The notes below the pieces were generated by a model. That model made no database searches. It saw only the letters and a program-made list of their open reading frames with translations, and was not told where the DNA came from. A program made the position numbers and the translations under genes. Of a DNA stretch of 48,978 nt, positions 40,455 through 48,930 are shown in pieces. The DNA comes from Acidobacteriota bacterium (GTDB lineage: Bacteria > Acidobacteriota > Holophagae > Holophagales > Holophagaceae): positions 1 to 48,978 of the forward strand of contig JAJYRN010000019.1 in NCBI GenBank assembly GCA_021794095.1, in the 5' to 3' direction. Position 1 is the first letter of the stretch. Each line of letters opens with the position of its first letter.

Positions 40455-43400
40455 CGCGACCGGTCGGGATAGGGCGGCCGGGGCGTGGCCTGCACCGGGT
40501 GCTTCGCCAGGGCGGCCTCGACCTCCTGGATGGCGCGGTCCAGCTGGGGATCCTTGCCCTGGATGAGCAGTGTGGGATCGTCCATCACCTTGATGTCGGG
40601 GTCCACGCCGTGGCCCTCGACGATCCACTTCCCCTCCTTCGAGTAGATGCCGAAGGTGGGCACGGTGACCATGCCGCCATCAATGAGGCCAGGGGCGCCG
40701 CTGATGCCGATGAGACCGCCCCAGGTGCGCCGGCCGATCAAGGGGCCGAGACCCGCCTCCCGGAAGTACAGGGGGAAGGCATCGCCGCCGGAACCGCTCC
40801 AGCCGTTGATGAGCATGGCCATGGGCCCCTGGTGGGCCACCGGCGGCCACTGCCAGTTCATGCCGTCACGCACGCCCCAGTAGTTCAGGATCTTGCGGCT
40901 CAGCAATTCGATGAAGCGGTCGGGGATCTGGCCGCCGCTGTTGAAGCGCTCGTCAATGACCAGGCCGGGCTTGTTCCACTGGCCGCGGAACTGGCGGACC
41001 AGATCATTCTGGCCGCCGATGCCGGTATCCGGAACGTAGATGTAGCCCAGCTTTCCGCCGGAGGCCTGGTCCACATAGCGGCGCTTGGCCTCCACCCAGT
41101 CCTGGTAGCGGAGCTGGGCTTCACTGCGCAGCGTCTCCACCTGGATGTCGTGGGCGCCCTCCAGGGTGGGCTTGTCATTCACGGTGAGCAGCACCGTCTT
41201 GCCCGCGAGGCCCGCGAAAGCGGCCCAGGGGTCCGTGCGGGGATCCAGCGGGATGCGGTTCACGGCGAGCAGGTAGTCGCCCTCCTTCACCTTCAGGCCC
41301 GGCTGGGCCAGGGGCGCCTTGGCCTCCGCATCCCAGGCTGCGCCCCGGAGGATGTGCGTGATGCGGAAGGCCCCGTTCTCGAGGGCGTAGTCGGCGCCCA
41401 GGAGTCCCACACCCAGCCGGGGCCCCTGCTCGACATCCCCGCCGCCCCGGTAGGTGTGGGAGGCATTCAGCTCGGCGATCAGCTCGCCAATGACAAAGTT
41501 CACGTCATCCCGCGTGACGCAGGCATCCAGGAGCTTCCCGTAGCGCGTCCGCATGGCGTTCCAATCCACGCCGTTCATGCCCGGGTCGTAGAAGAAGTCC
41601 CGCTCCTGGCGCCAGGCATCGTTGAAGATCTGCCGCCACTCGGCGCGGGGATCCACGGTCATCATCAGCTCGCCCGTGGGCAGCTTCTTCTCCATTTTCT
41701 GGTCGGCCTTCAGGTCCACGATGGCGAAGGTGTCCTTCTTGTTCACCAGGATCTTCTTCCCGTTGGCGGACACGGCGGCGCCGCCCACATCCGGCAGGAT
41801 GGTCTTCTCCGCCCGCTCCTTCAGGTCGTAGAAGAAAAGCCCGGTCTTGGCTTCGCCCCCGGAATGGCCCGGGATGGCCCGGAGGTAGACCAGCTTCCCA
41901 GAGACGGCGGCAAGCCCGCGGTAATGGCCGGCCGGCGGAGGCAACAGCACCATGCGGCCCTCGAGCCCGGCCAGGTCAATGGACACGGATTTCGGGGCCT
42001 CCGATTTTGTTTTCCCCTTGGCTTCACCCTCCGGTTTCTCCTCTTCGGCGGCGGCTTCCTTCACGCCATCCGCATCGTTCCGGGTGGCCAGGGGCGACGG
42101 CACATCCCTTCGGAGGGGCAGCGCCGCGAGCCGCGTGGTGCCGGTGTACACCCAGGTGTCGTCCAGATCGCTGTAGGTGGGCGAGAAATGCTGGCCCGTG
42201 GTCAGAAACAGGTAGTTCCCATCGGGATCGAAGGCCACATCCCCCGCATCGTAGAAGGGCGAAGTCACCGGGTAGCGTTGGCCTTTCTTCATGTCGTACA
42301 GCACGGCCACCCGGTTCTGGTTGGCCGTGTCCATGGTGTAGGCGAACCAGCGGCTATCCGGAGACCAGGACACATGGAAGGCCTCCAGCGGCCCTTCGAA
42401 CAGGAAGCGTCCCTTGTCCACCACCTGGACCTTCCCCGTAGCCACATCGCAGAGGTTGATGCGCATGGCCTGGTCGGCGAAGACGACCTGCTTGCCATCC
42501 GGAGACCAGGTGATGTGATAGCGGAAGCCGGGGCCCAGGTGCGTGACTTGCCGTTCCGAGCCGGAACCATCCGCAGGCCGGACCCACAGTTCGTACTCGC
42601 CGCTGCGGTCACTGAAGTAGGCCACCTCCTTGCCATCCGGCGACAGGGCCGGGAATCGCTCCCCCACGCCCGGCGTGCGGGTCAGGTCCAGCACGTAGCC
42701 CTTCTCCGCCGGCACGGAGAAGAGATCCCCCCGGGCCTCGAACACGGCCCGCTTGCCTTCGGGCGACAGGTCCGCATTGCGGATCAGCTTGCTGGCGTTC
42801 ACCTCGTGGGGCTTGAGGCTGGCCTCGTCCGTAGCCACCTCGACCTTCACTTCCACCAGCTTCTCGGAGGGGAGTTCCACGCGGTAGAGGTTCCCTCCCG
42901 CCTCCAGCACGATGTCGGAGGGACCGATGGCCGGGAAGTGGGCATCGTAGTCCTTGAAGAACGTGACCTGCCGGAAGGCCTTGGTCTTCAGATCGTAGGC
43001 CCACAGGTTGTTCCGCTTCAGGCTGTCGCGGTCGGACAGGAAATAGAGGGTGTTCCCGTGCCACATGGGCAGGGCGTCGTTGGAGCCGCCTTCACCCTTG
43101 GGCAGCCGGTGGGCCGCCCCCGTCGCCCGGTCCAGGAACCAGATCTCCGAAGCCATACCACCCCGGTAGCGCTTCCAGGTGCGGAACTCTGTGGAGATGG
43201 GCTGGTAGGCCAGGGTCTTCCCGTCCGGTGACAGCGCGCCGAATTCGGCGTAGGGCATGGGCAGGGCCTTGGGCAGCCCGCCCCGCGCGGAGACTTCGAA
43301 GAGGCGGTCGAAGCGGTCCCGGCCGGAGAGCATGCCGGAAGCGAAGAGCAGCGATTGGCCATCGGGTGTCCAGTCCACCAGGCGATCGGCCATGGGATGG

Positions 43401-43708
43401 TGGGTGATGCGGAGTGGGATGCCGCCGCCCACGGGCATGTCATACACATCCACATTGCCGTCGTAGTCCGCGCTGAACGCCAGGGAGCGCCCATCCGGAG
43501 AGAACCGTGCGAAGGTCTCCTCGCCCTTCGGGGTGGAGAGCCGGTTCGCCAGGCCGCCGGTCTTGGGCACCACCCAGATGTCGCCAGCGTAGGTGAAGGC
43601 GATCTGGGTGGCCGAGACATCGGGATAACGCATGAGCCGCGCATCAATCTCCGCCCGGACCGGGGCGGCCAGGGCCAGGACACAGGCCAGGGTGGTGAGG
43701 ATGCGCAT
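40451..43708 (-). CDS. Tricorn-like S41 peptidase with WD40/PD40 propeller, secreted
   Basis: 1085 aa from ATG 43708. A signal peptide (MRILTTLACVLALAAPVRAE) is followed by TolB/PD40-type propeller repeats (FARFSPDGRSLAFSAD, RLVDWTPDGQSLLFAS, FPALSPDGKEVAYFSDR, YHITWSPDGKQVVFAD). A C1/PDZ region (LKVKEGDYLLAVNRIPL) follows, then the S41 core domain with the catalytic serine in NGWSGSGGDAFPLYF (near residue 968). These proteins degrade peptides released by other proteases. A low-complexity charged linker (about residues 545-570) separates the propellers. It convergently overlaps the dienelactone hydrolase by 4 bp. Confidence 0.93.
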   Translation of the reverse strand: MRILTTLACVLALAAPVRAEIDARLMRYPDVSATQIAFTYAGDIWVVPKTGGLANRLSTPKGEETFARFSPDGRSLAFSADYDGNVDVYDMPVGGGIPLRITHHPMADRLVDWTPDGQSLLFASGMLSGRDRFDRLFEVSARGGLPKALPMPYAEFGALSPDGKTLAYQPISTEFRTWKRYRGGMASEIWFLDRATGAAHRLPKGEGGSNDALPMWHGNTLYFLSDRDSLKRNNLWAYDLKTKAFRQVTFFKDYDAHFPAIGPSDIVLEAGGNLYRVELPSEKLVEVKVEVATDEASLKPHEVNASKLIRNADLSPEGKRAVFEARGDLFSVPAEKGYVLDLTRTPGVGERFPALSPDGKEVAYFSDRSGEYELWVRPADGSGSERQVTHLGPGFRYHITWSPDGKQVVFADQAMRINLCDVATGKVQVVDKGRFLFEGPLEAFHVSWSPDSRWFAYTMDTANQNRVAVLYDMKKGQRYPVTSPFYDAGDVAFDPDGNYLFLTTGQHFSPTYSDLDDTWVYTGTTRLAALPLRRDVPSPLATRNDADGVKEAAAEEEKPEGEAKGKTKSEAPKSVSIDLAGLEGRMVLLPPPAGHYRGLAAVSGKLVYLRAIPGHSGGEAKTGLFFYDLKERAEKTILPDVGGAAVSANGKKILVNKKDTFAIVDLKADQKMEKKLPTGELMMTVDPRAEWRQIFNDAWRQERDFFYDPGMNGVDWNAMRTRYGKLLDACVTRDDVNFVIGELIAELNASHTYRGGGDVEQGPRLGVGLLGADYALENGAFRITHILRGAAWDAEAKAPLAQPGLKVKEGDYLLAVNRIPLDPRTDPWAAFAGLAGKTVLLTVNDKPTLEGAHDIQVETLRSEAQLRYQDWVEAKRRYVDQASGGKLGYIYVPDTGIGGQNDLVRQFRGQWNKPGLVIDERFNSGGQIPDRFIELLSRKILNYWGVRDGMNWQWPPVAHQGPMAMLINGWSGSGGDAFPLYFREAGLGPLIGRRTWGGLIGISGAPGLIDGGMVTVPTFGIYSKEGKWIVEGHGVDPDIKVMDDPTLLIQGKDPQLDRAIQEVEAALAKHPVQATPRPPYPDRSR

Positions 43709-43805
43709 GGAAACTCCAGGATGGGGGGGGAAGTCCAGGTTACGTGATCCCGCGCCTTGGGTTGAGTGTCTGTGGCCGTACCATGGGTTTGCTGCGGGGT
43801 GGATC

Positions 43806-44909
43806 ATGCGACACAAGAAAAGCAATGCACGCGAGGGCTGGGCCTGGGCATTCCTGGCGATCCTCCTGGGAGGCATGGCCTGCCAGCCGCCCCACCCGGC
43901 TCTGCCCGTCCCGCCCCCCGTCATCCTCAGCCTCCAGCCCATGTCGGCCACCGTGACCACGGGTCATGGGATCCGGTTCGGCTACCGAATCACCAGCAGC
44001 ACCCAGATGGGCGTGGCCTGGCGGGTGCTCGAACCCGGCGGCGGCACCGTGGATGCCCAGGCCCGGTACCAGGCTCCGGATCATCCCGGAGTCTTCACGG
44101 TGGAGGCCCGGCCCCTGGCGGCCCCCGCCCAGGCCGTTCGCGCCCGGGTCACCGTGGTTCCGCCGCCCCTCGGCCCCATCACCGCTCCCGCTTCCGTGGC
44201 GCCTGAAGCCGCCCATCTCCGCGCCAGCGTTCCCGCCCAACCCGGCTGCCGCTTCACCTGGAGCGTCGCCGGCGGGGTTCTCCAGTCCGGGGCGGACACC
44301 CATGCCATCACCTTCTCCGCAGGCCCGGGACCGAACCTGATCCTCCGCTGCCAAGTGACCAATCCCGCAGGGGACACCTTGACCTCCTCCCTGGACGTGC
44401 CAGTGGCGCGACGGCCCACCGTCCAGATCACCCCAGCCACGGCCACCCTCACCGTGGGACGCGCGATGACCTTCGGCTACACCCTGACAGGGAGTGGCGG
44501 ATCCGGCGTGACCTGGGGCCTCGTGCCTCCCAGCCGGGGCTCCGTGAAGGACGATGGCACCTTCCGGGCCCCTGACACCCCCGGAATCTGCGTCCTGCAG
44601 GTGGCCGCCCGGGCCCATCCGGAGGTGGCGTCCCGGGCCCGGGTGAAGGTCGTGGCCGCGCCGGAGGCCCACATCTCCGCTCCAGCCGCCATGGCGGCGG
44701 GCGCCGCAGGCCTCACGGCACAGGTGCCCGCGCAGGACCACGCCACCTATGCCTGGCACATTCAGGGCGGCACGGCCGACGCGGGTCAGCATGGACCGAT
44801 CTTCACCTTCACCGCCGGCCACGGCCCCACCCTGACCCTGCGCTGCACCGTCACCAACGAAGCGGGCGACACCTCCACGGGCACCCTCACCCTCCCGGTC
44901 GCGCCCTAG
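43806..44909 (+). CDS. Probable lipoprotein with duplicated Ig-like domains
   Basis: 367 aa from ATG 43806. An N-terminal signal (WAFLAILLGGMAC) ends at a Cys that could be lipidated, although the -3 residue is unusual (GMAC). The mature protein is an internal duplication: residues about 38-200 and 201-367 share the order 'xxATxTxGxxxxFGYxxT…GVxWxxxxPxxGxVxxxxxYxAPDxPGxxxxxA', then 'PAxxAxxAxxLxAxVPAQ…YxWxxxGG…GPTLxLRCxVTNxAGDTxTxxLxxPVA'. Each half looks like an Ig/Big-type pair. No enzymatic motif is seen, and the function is probably surface adhesion or structure. Confidence 0.7.
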   Translation: MRHKKSNAREGWAWAFLAILLGGMACQPPHPALPVPPPVILSLQPMSATVTTGHGIRFGYRITSSTQMGVAWRVLEPGGGTVDAQARYQAPDHPGVFTVEARPLAAPAQAVRARVTVVPPPLGPITAPASVAPEAAHLRASVPAQPGCRFTWSVAGGVLQSGADTHAITFSAGPGPNLILRCQVTNPAGDTLTSSLDVPVARRPTVQITPATATLTVGRAMTFGYTLTGSGGSGVTWGLVPPSRGSVKDDGTFRAPDTPGICVLQVAARAHPEVASRARVKVVAAPEAHISAPAAMAAGAAGLTAQVPAQDHATYAWHIQGGTADAGQHGPIFTFTAGHGPTLTLRCTVTNEAGDTSTGTLTLPVAP

Positions 44910-46399
44910 GCGCTGCGGGGCGTGCGGAGCGGCACCGGCTCGGGCCCATCCTTGCCCGCAAGGAAACCGTGGGCCGTCATGGCCTGGAGCAGGGCCTCGA
45001 AACCATCCGCCGGCAGGGGGCGCCCCAGCAGGAAGCCCTGGAGGCAATCGCAGCCCAGCAGTTCCAGCAGATCCCGCTGCCCTTCGGTTTCAACTCCCTC
45101 AGCGACCACCGTGAGCCCTAGGCTGTGAGCCAGCTGGATGACGGCCCGCACGATGTGCTCCGAGGCGCGTTCCGGCGGATCGCTCTGGAGGCTGGCGATG
45201 AAGGACTGGTCGAGTTTCAGGGTGGTGATGGGCAGGCGCTGGAGGTAGCCCAGGGAGCTGTACCCGGTGCCGAAATCGTCAATGGCGATCCGCGTGCCGA
45301 TCTCGCGCAGGCGCCGGAGCGGCAGGAGATCTTCCTGTCCCTGGCGCATGATGAGGCTCTCGGTGAGTTCCAGTTCCAGCTGTTCCACTTCGAGGCCCGA
45401 ATCGGCCAAGGCCCGCACCACGCATAGATCCCAATCGCTCTGGGTGAACTGGAGGGCCGAGACGTTCACCGCGAGGATCAGCGGTTCCCGGGAGGCGGCC
45501 AGCCACTGCGGCTGCCAGAGCGCCATCTGGCGGCAGGCTTCCCGCAGCGCCCATTCGCCAATGGGCAGGATCAGGTGGCTCTCCTCGGCCAGGGGGATGA
45601 ACTTGCTCGGCGGAACGGGGCCCAGCATGGGATGGTTCCAGCGCAGCAGCGCCTCCGCTCCCGCCAGCCGCCCATCCATGAAGAACTGGGGCTGGTAGTA
45701 CATCTGGAATTCGCCGTTGCGCAGGGCCTCGCGCAAGCACTGTTCCAGCTCCTGGCGCTCCAGGGAATCCCGGTTGAGGGTCGCCGTGAAGCACTCGATG
45801 CGGCCGCCGCCCCGTTCCCGGGCCCGGTACATGGCCGTTTCCGCGTGAGCGGTGAGCTCCTCGGCATCCATGCCGTCCTGCGGGAACACGCAGACACCGA
45901 TGCTGGCGGAGAGGGCGATCTCCCGGGTGCCCGCCTGGAAGGGTTCCTGGAGGGCCTCCAGCAGCTTCTGGGCCGCCCGGGTGGCGCCCAGGGCGCTGGT
46001 GAGTTCGGGCAGCAGCGCCTGGAACCGGCCGCCCCCCACGCAGGCCAGGGTATCCCCCTGGCGCAGCGCGCCCTGCAGGCGGCGCGACACCTCGCGCAGC
46101 ACCTCATCGCCAGCCGCGTGTCCCACCAGGTCGTTGACCCGCTTGAACCGGTCCAGATCGAGGTGGAGTACACCCACCGCGCCCCTGTGCCGCTGGGCCA
46201 TCAACAGGGCCTGATACAGCCGGTCCGAGAAGCGCCGGTGATTGGGCAGGCCCGTCACGGGATCGAGCACGCTCAGTTCCGCAAGGCGCTGTTCGAGTCC
46301 CTCGATCTGAGCTTCCGCCGCGCGCAGACGGGCTTCCGAATCGAGACGCCGGATCTCGCGCAGGAAGGCCTTGAGGTTCAGCCCATCGGGGTTCGGCAA
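44906..46399 (-). CDS. GGDEF-EAL protein with degenerate GGDEF and intact EAL
   Basis: 497 aa from TTG 46399, with CCGGAG 5 nt upstream; longer frames are not family-like. A short coiled-coil (residues 10-42) precedes the GGDEF domain (45-205), where the active-site motif reads GGGRF (122-126). This should abolish diguanylate cyclase activity. The EAL domain is complete: EALLRWNHP (E249), NVS, E344/E347 in LELELTES, DDFGTGYSSL (D374, D375), KLDQSF, EGVET (E434). It should therefore degrade cyclic-di-GMP, with the GGDEF part perhaps sensing GTP. No transmembrane or PAS domain is seen. Its stop shares the palindrome CTAG with the convergent Ig-like gene. Confidence 0.93.
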   Translation of the reverse strand: MPNPDGLNLKAFLREIRRLDSEARLRAAEAQIEGLEQRLAELSVLDPVTGLPNHRRFSDRLYQALLMAQRHRGAVGVLHLDLDRFKRVNDLVGHAAGDEVLREVSRRLQGALRQGDTLACVGGGRFQALLPELTSALGATRAAQKLLEALQEPFQAGTREIALSASIGVCVFPQDGMDAEELTAHAETAMYRARERGGGRIECFTATLNRDSLERQELEQCLREALRNGEFQMYYQPQFFMDGRLAGAEALLRWNHPMLGPVPPSKFIPLAEESHLILPIGEWALREACRQMALWQPQWLAASREPLILAVNVSALQFTQSDWDLCVVRALADSGLEVEQLELELTESLIMRQGQEDLLPLRRLREIGTRIAIDDFGTGYSSLGYLQRLPITTLKLDQSFIASLQSDPPERASEHIVRAVIQLAHSLGLTVVAEGVETEGQRDLLELLGCDCLQGFLLGRPLPADGFEALLQAMTAHGFLAGKDGPEPVPLRTPRSA

Positions 46400-46519
46400 A
46401 GCGACTCCGGAGTGGTTGGCCCATGCTACTCCCGGAAGGCGGCAGAGGCCAGCCAGGGAACCGGCCTGCCCCTTGTGGGAACAGGAGCGGGCCCCGCACA
46501 CTGGAACCGGGAGGCTGCC

Positions 46520-47866
46520 ATGGCCGAGCGTTTCGAGAATCACGTCGCCACCGCGATCCTGGGCATGGACACGCTCTGGGGCGGGGATGTGATGAACCCT
46601 TCCGGACTGGGCCGCTTCATCGCCGATTCCTGGTTCTCGGACGAACCGCTGCCGGCCGCCTACACCCACCCCGCGGCGGCCAGTCTGCGCGCGAACGGCG
46701 GAGTCTCGGCTCCGGCGCCGGATCGCGCGGCGCTGGAGGCGTACCTGGCGGCCGTGGATGTGCGCGGAGCCATCGCGGCGCTCGCGGCGGACGCAGACGC
46801 CCTGCCCGGCCTCCGCGGGCGCTACGTGGCGGGCCTGGCCCTTTGCTTCGAGGTGATGTGGGATCTGGCCATGGAGATGCTCGGGAAGGGCGAGCCGGTA
46901 CCCTACGCCCGCTGCGTGGAAGCCTCCACGGGCCTTCCGCCCACGCCCTCGGAGCCCGGGGAGAAGCGGCGTCGGGTGCGGGATCTGCTGGCCCAGGCCG
47001 GGTACGCCTCCAGCGGCGAAGCGGAACTCCGTGCGGCCGTGGCGGCCTGGCGGGCTCAGCGCCGCGTGCCCATGGCCTCGGTGCGCTCCGTCGGCGCGGC
47101 CTACATCGCCCGCTACGCCGCCTTGGCCGAGCGGAACCTGCGCCCCCATCTGCCGGCGGATCTGCGCGAGGTGCCCATGGACAACATCGCGTTCCTGCCC
47201 ATCCCGGACGCCTGGTTCTCCGGCTCCATGAACTACCTGGGACGAGCCCGCCGGGCCGACGGGCGGCCCGAGTACGAGGCCACCTACGAGATCAACGCCT
47301 CGCTGGAGATGAGCGTGCCGGAGTTCGAGCAGCTGGTGACCCACGAGGTGGTGCCGGGCCATGTCACCACCTTCGCCTTCCTCCAGGATCGCTTCTGGCG
47401 GAGCCTCGTGGGGTTCGAGGCCTCCGTCCTCACCATGAACACCCGCGCCGCCACGCTCTTCGAAGGCATCGCCAACAACGCCATCCTCATCGCCCACGGC
47501 GTCACCGATGTGGAGCAGGTGCCGGATCCCGATCTGCGGATTGGCCTCCTGCTGGCGCTGCTCCAGGACGACGCCAAGAACCAGGCCTCGTACCTGCTGT
47601 GGGAGGAGGGCCTCCCGGAAGCCGAGGTGGCGGCCGTCCTGCCTCGCGAGTTCCTGGTCTCCGAGGAGCGCGCCGCCAAGTTCGCCGGCCCCTGGGGAGG
47701 CCATCCCCTCATGGGCCGCATGTACCTGCCCTGCTACCGCGCCGGCACCGACCTGGTGGCCCGCCTGCTGCGATCCCACACGCCGGAGCGGCTGCTGCCG
47801 GTGCTCTATGGCTGCGCGGGACTGGTGGACGCCACCACCATCGAGACCGCGCTGGCGCAGGCCTGA
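46520..47866 (+). CDS. Putative metallopeptidase of the HExxPGH (DUF885-like) type
   Basis: 448 aa from ATG 46520, with GGGAGG upstream; the frame extends further upstream but that part has no match. HEVVPGH at residues 275-281 is the zinc-site motif of the DUF885-like peptidases. E315 in FEGIANNAI is a candidate third ligand (family EGWA). The N-terminal 200 residues are helical with no signal peptide, so it is probably cytoplasmic. I recognise the motif, not the full family. Divergent from the EAL gene (120 bp). A strong terminator follows. Confidence 0.7.
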   Translation: MAERFENHVATAILGMDTLWGGDVMNPSGLGRFIADSWFSDEPLPAAYTHPAAASLRANGGVSAPAPDRAALEAYLAAVDVRGAIAALAADADALPGLRGRYVAGLALCFEVMWDLAMEMLGKGEPVPYARCVEASTGLPPTPSEPGEKRRRVRDLLAQAGYASSGEAELRAAVAAWRAQRRVPMASVRSVGAAYIARYAALAERNLRPHLPADLREVPMDNIAFLPIPDAWFSGSMNYLGRARRADGRPEYEATYEINASLEMSVPEFEQLVTHEVVPGHVTTFAFLQDRFWRSLVGFEASVLTMNTRAATLFEGIANNAILIAHGVTDVEQVPDPDLRIGLLLALLQDDAKNQASYLLWEEGLPEAEVAAVLPREFLVSEERAAKFAGPWGGHPLMGRMYLPCYRAGTDLVARLLRSHTPERLLPVLYGCAGLVDATTIETALAQA

Positions 47867-47880
47867 TCGAGCCCAGACGG

Positions 47881-47917
47881 CAAAGGAAGGGCCCCGCGCT
47901 GCGGGGCCCTTCCTTTG
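47881..47917. terminator. Bidirectional hairpin terminator between two convergent genes
   Basis: A 17-bp perfect stem (47881-47897 with 47901-47917) with a 3-nt loop has CAAAGG/CCTTTG at its base, giving A/T tracts on both sides. It lies between the peptidase (ends 47866) and the barrel protein (ends 47930) and serves both. Confidence 0.9.
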
Positions 47918-47929
47918 GGACGCACCGGT

Positions 47930-48469
47930 TCAGAAGCGGATGGTCACGCCGCCCTGCAGGGCATTGGCATTGAAGCCGGAGTCAATCCTGCTGGTGGTGT
48001 AGCGCAGTTCAGTCCCGACCGTGCGGTTCCACTGGTAGCCGCCGCCCAGGGTCAGGCCGACCTTGGTGGTGTCGGTGGAGATCTTGCCGAAGCCGGCATC
48101 CGTCGAGAAGGACCAGCGCACCGCGGAGAGGCCACCCAGGAGGTAGAACGCCTCCGGGCGCTGGGCGAAGAAGTAGAGGTAGTCGCAGCCCAGCGCCACG
48201 TTGCTGGCCTCGTTTCGGAGGTTCGCCAGGTTGGCATTCGGATAGCTGGTGTAGTCCAGGCGGGGACGGAGCATGTTGCCAGCCCCCAGGTCGAAGGTGC
48301 CCAGGGCGCCCACCGAGAACCCGGGCTTGCTGTCCACGAAATCCTTCAGATCGCCGAGGGGCGCGTTGACCAGACCCTCGACACCGAAGCGGGGCTCTTC
48401 AGCTTTCAGGGGCGCGGCCAGGGCGGCTGCGGCCAGGGCCGCCAGGGCGAAGCGGGAAAAGTGCCTCAT
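47930..48469 (-). CDS. Small outer-membrane beta-barrel protein
   Basis: 179 aa. A signal peptide (MRHFSRFALAALAAAALAAPLKAE) precedes about eight amphipathic strands (RFGVEGLVNAPLGDL, GFSVGALGTFDLG, MLRPRLDYTSY, NVALGCDYLYFF, FYLLGGLSAVRWSF, KVGLTLGGGYQWN, VGTELRYTTSRI, ALQGGVTIRF). The C-terminal Phe is the usual Bam signal. It resembles the OmpW/OprF-N-like 8-strand porin-like barrels. GAGGAGG precedes the ATG. The function is unknown. Confidence 0.82.
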   Translation of the reverse strand: MRHFSRFALAALAAAALAAPLKAEEPRFGVEGLVNAPLGDLKDFVDSKPGFSVGALGTFDLGAGNMLRPRLDYTSYPNANLANLRNEASNVALGCDYLYFFAQRPEAFYLLGGLSAVRWSFSTDAGFGKISTDTTKVGLTLGGGYQWNRTVGTELRYTTSRIDSGFNANALQGGVTIRF

Positions 48470-48584
48470 GAATCCTCCTCGGGAAAGGGCGCTAGGCGCC
48501 CACGCTGATTCTCCCTCCCCTCACCCCCGAGGTGTCGCAGCAGTGTCATGAGAAACGGTCATATGGCTGCCTGATGGAGGGTTA
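48470..48584. other. Upstream region of the barrel gene
   Basis: 115 bp between the start of the barrel gene and the repeat. It should hold the promoter of the barrel gene, but I cannot identify the boxes. No gene is seen. Confidence 0.4.
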
Positions 48585-48930
48585 GGAGCTGGAACGGAAT
48601 AATCGTTGCCATCGTTGACGCCCCGCCGCGATGCATCCGCAAGGAAGGGCCCGCAGGGCCATGTGGTTCATGGTTCAAGGGCCCTGACGCCGCGGGGCGC
48701 GCGGATGGGCGTCCCCGCCCACGCAGGCGTGGGCGGGGATCTAAGGTCAACCCTCCGGGCGCGGGGTGGCGGGGAGGCTCCGACTCCGCGAGCTTGCGAG
48801 CGGGAGCCCCGCGCAGCGGGGCGTCAGGCGGAGGGCGATCCTGCGTCGGCCTCGGTTCACGGAGTCCCGCTCCGCTGGAACCTCAGCCTCCTTGACTCGC
48901 TTGCCCGGCACCCCGCGCGATGGCATTGCT
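48585..48930. repeat. Structured repeat, copy 2, with two extra hairpin modules and a truncated right end
   Basis: The sequence is near-identical to 26810-27063 (same orientation) apart from two inserts. One is 35 bp (48713-48747) forming a perfect hairpin, arms CCCCGCCCACGC/GCGTGGGCGGGG. The other is 61 bp (48774-48834) replacing 4 bp of copy 1, with arms CCCGC/GCGGG and others. The length balances exactly: 254 + 35 + 57 = 346, so no other gaps are needed. The right terminal repeat breaks at 48930 after GATGGCATTGCT. Confidence 0.85.

Noticed and set aside
40499-43231. A 910-codon open frame antisense to the tricorn-like peptidase
   Set aside because: Same cause: shadow of a biased coding strand, no start signal and no family resemblance.
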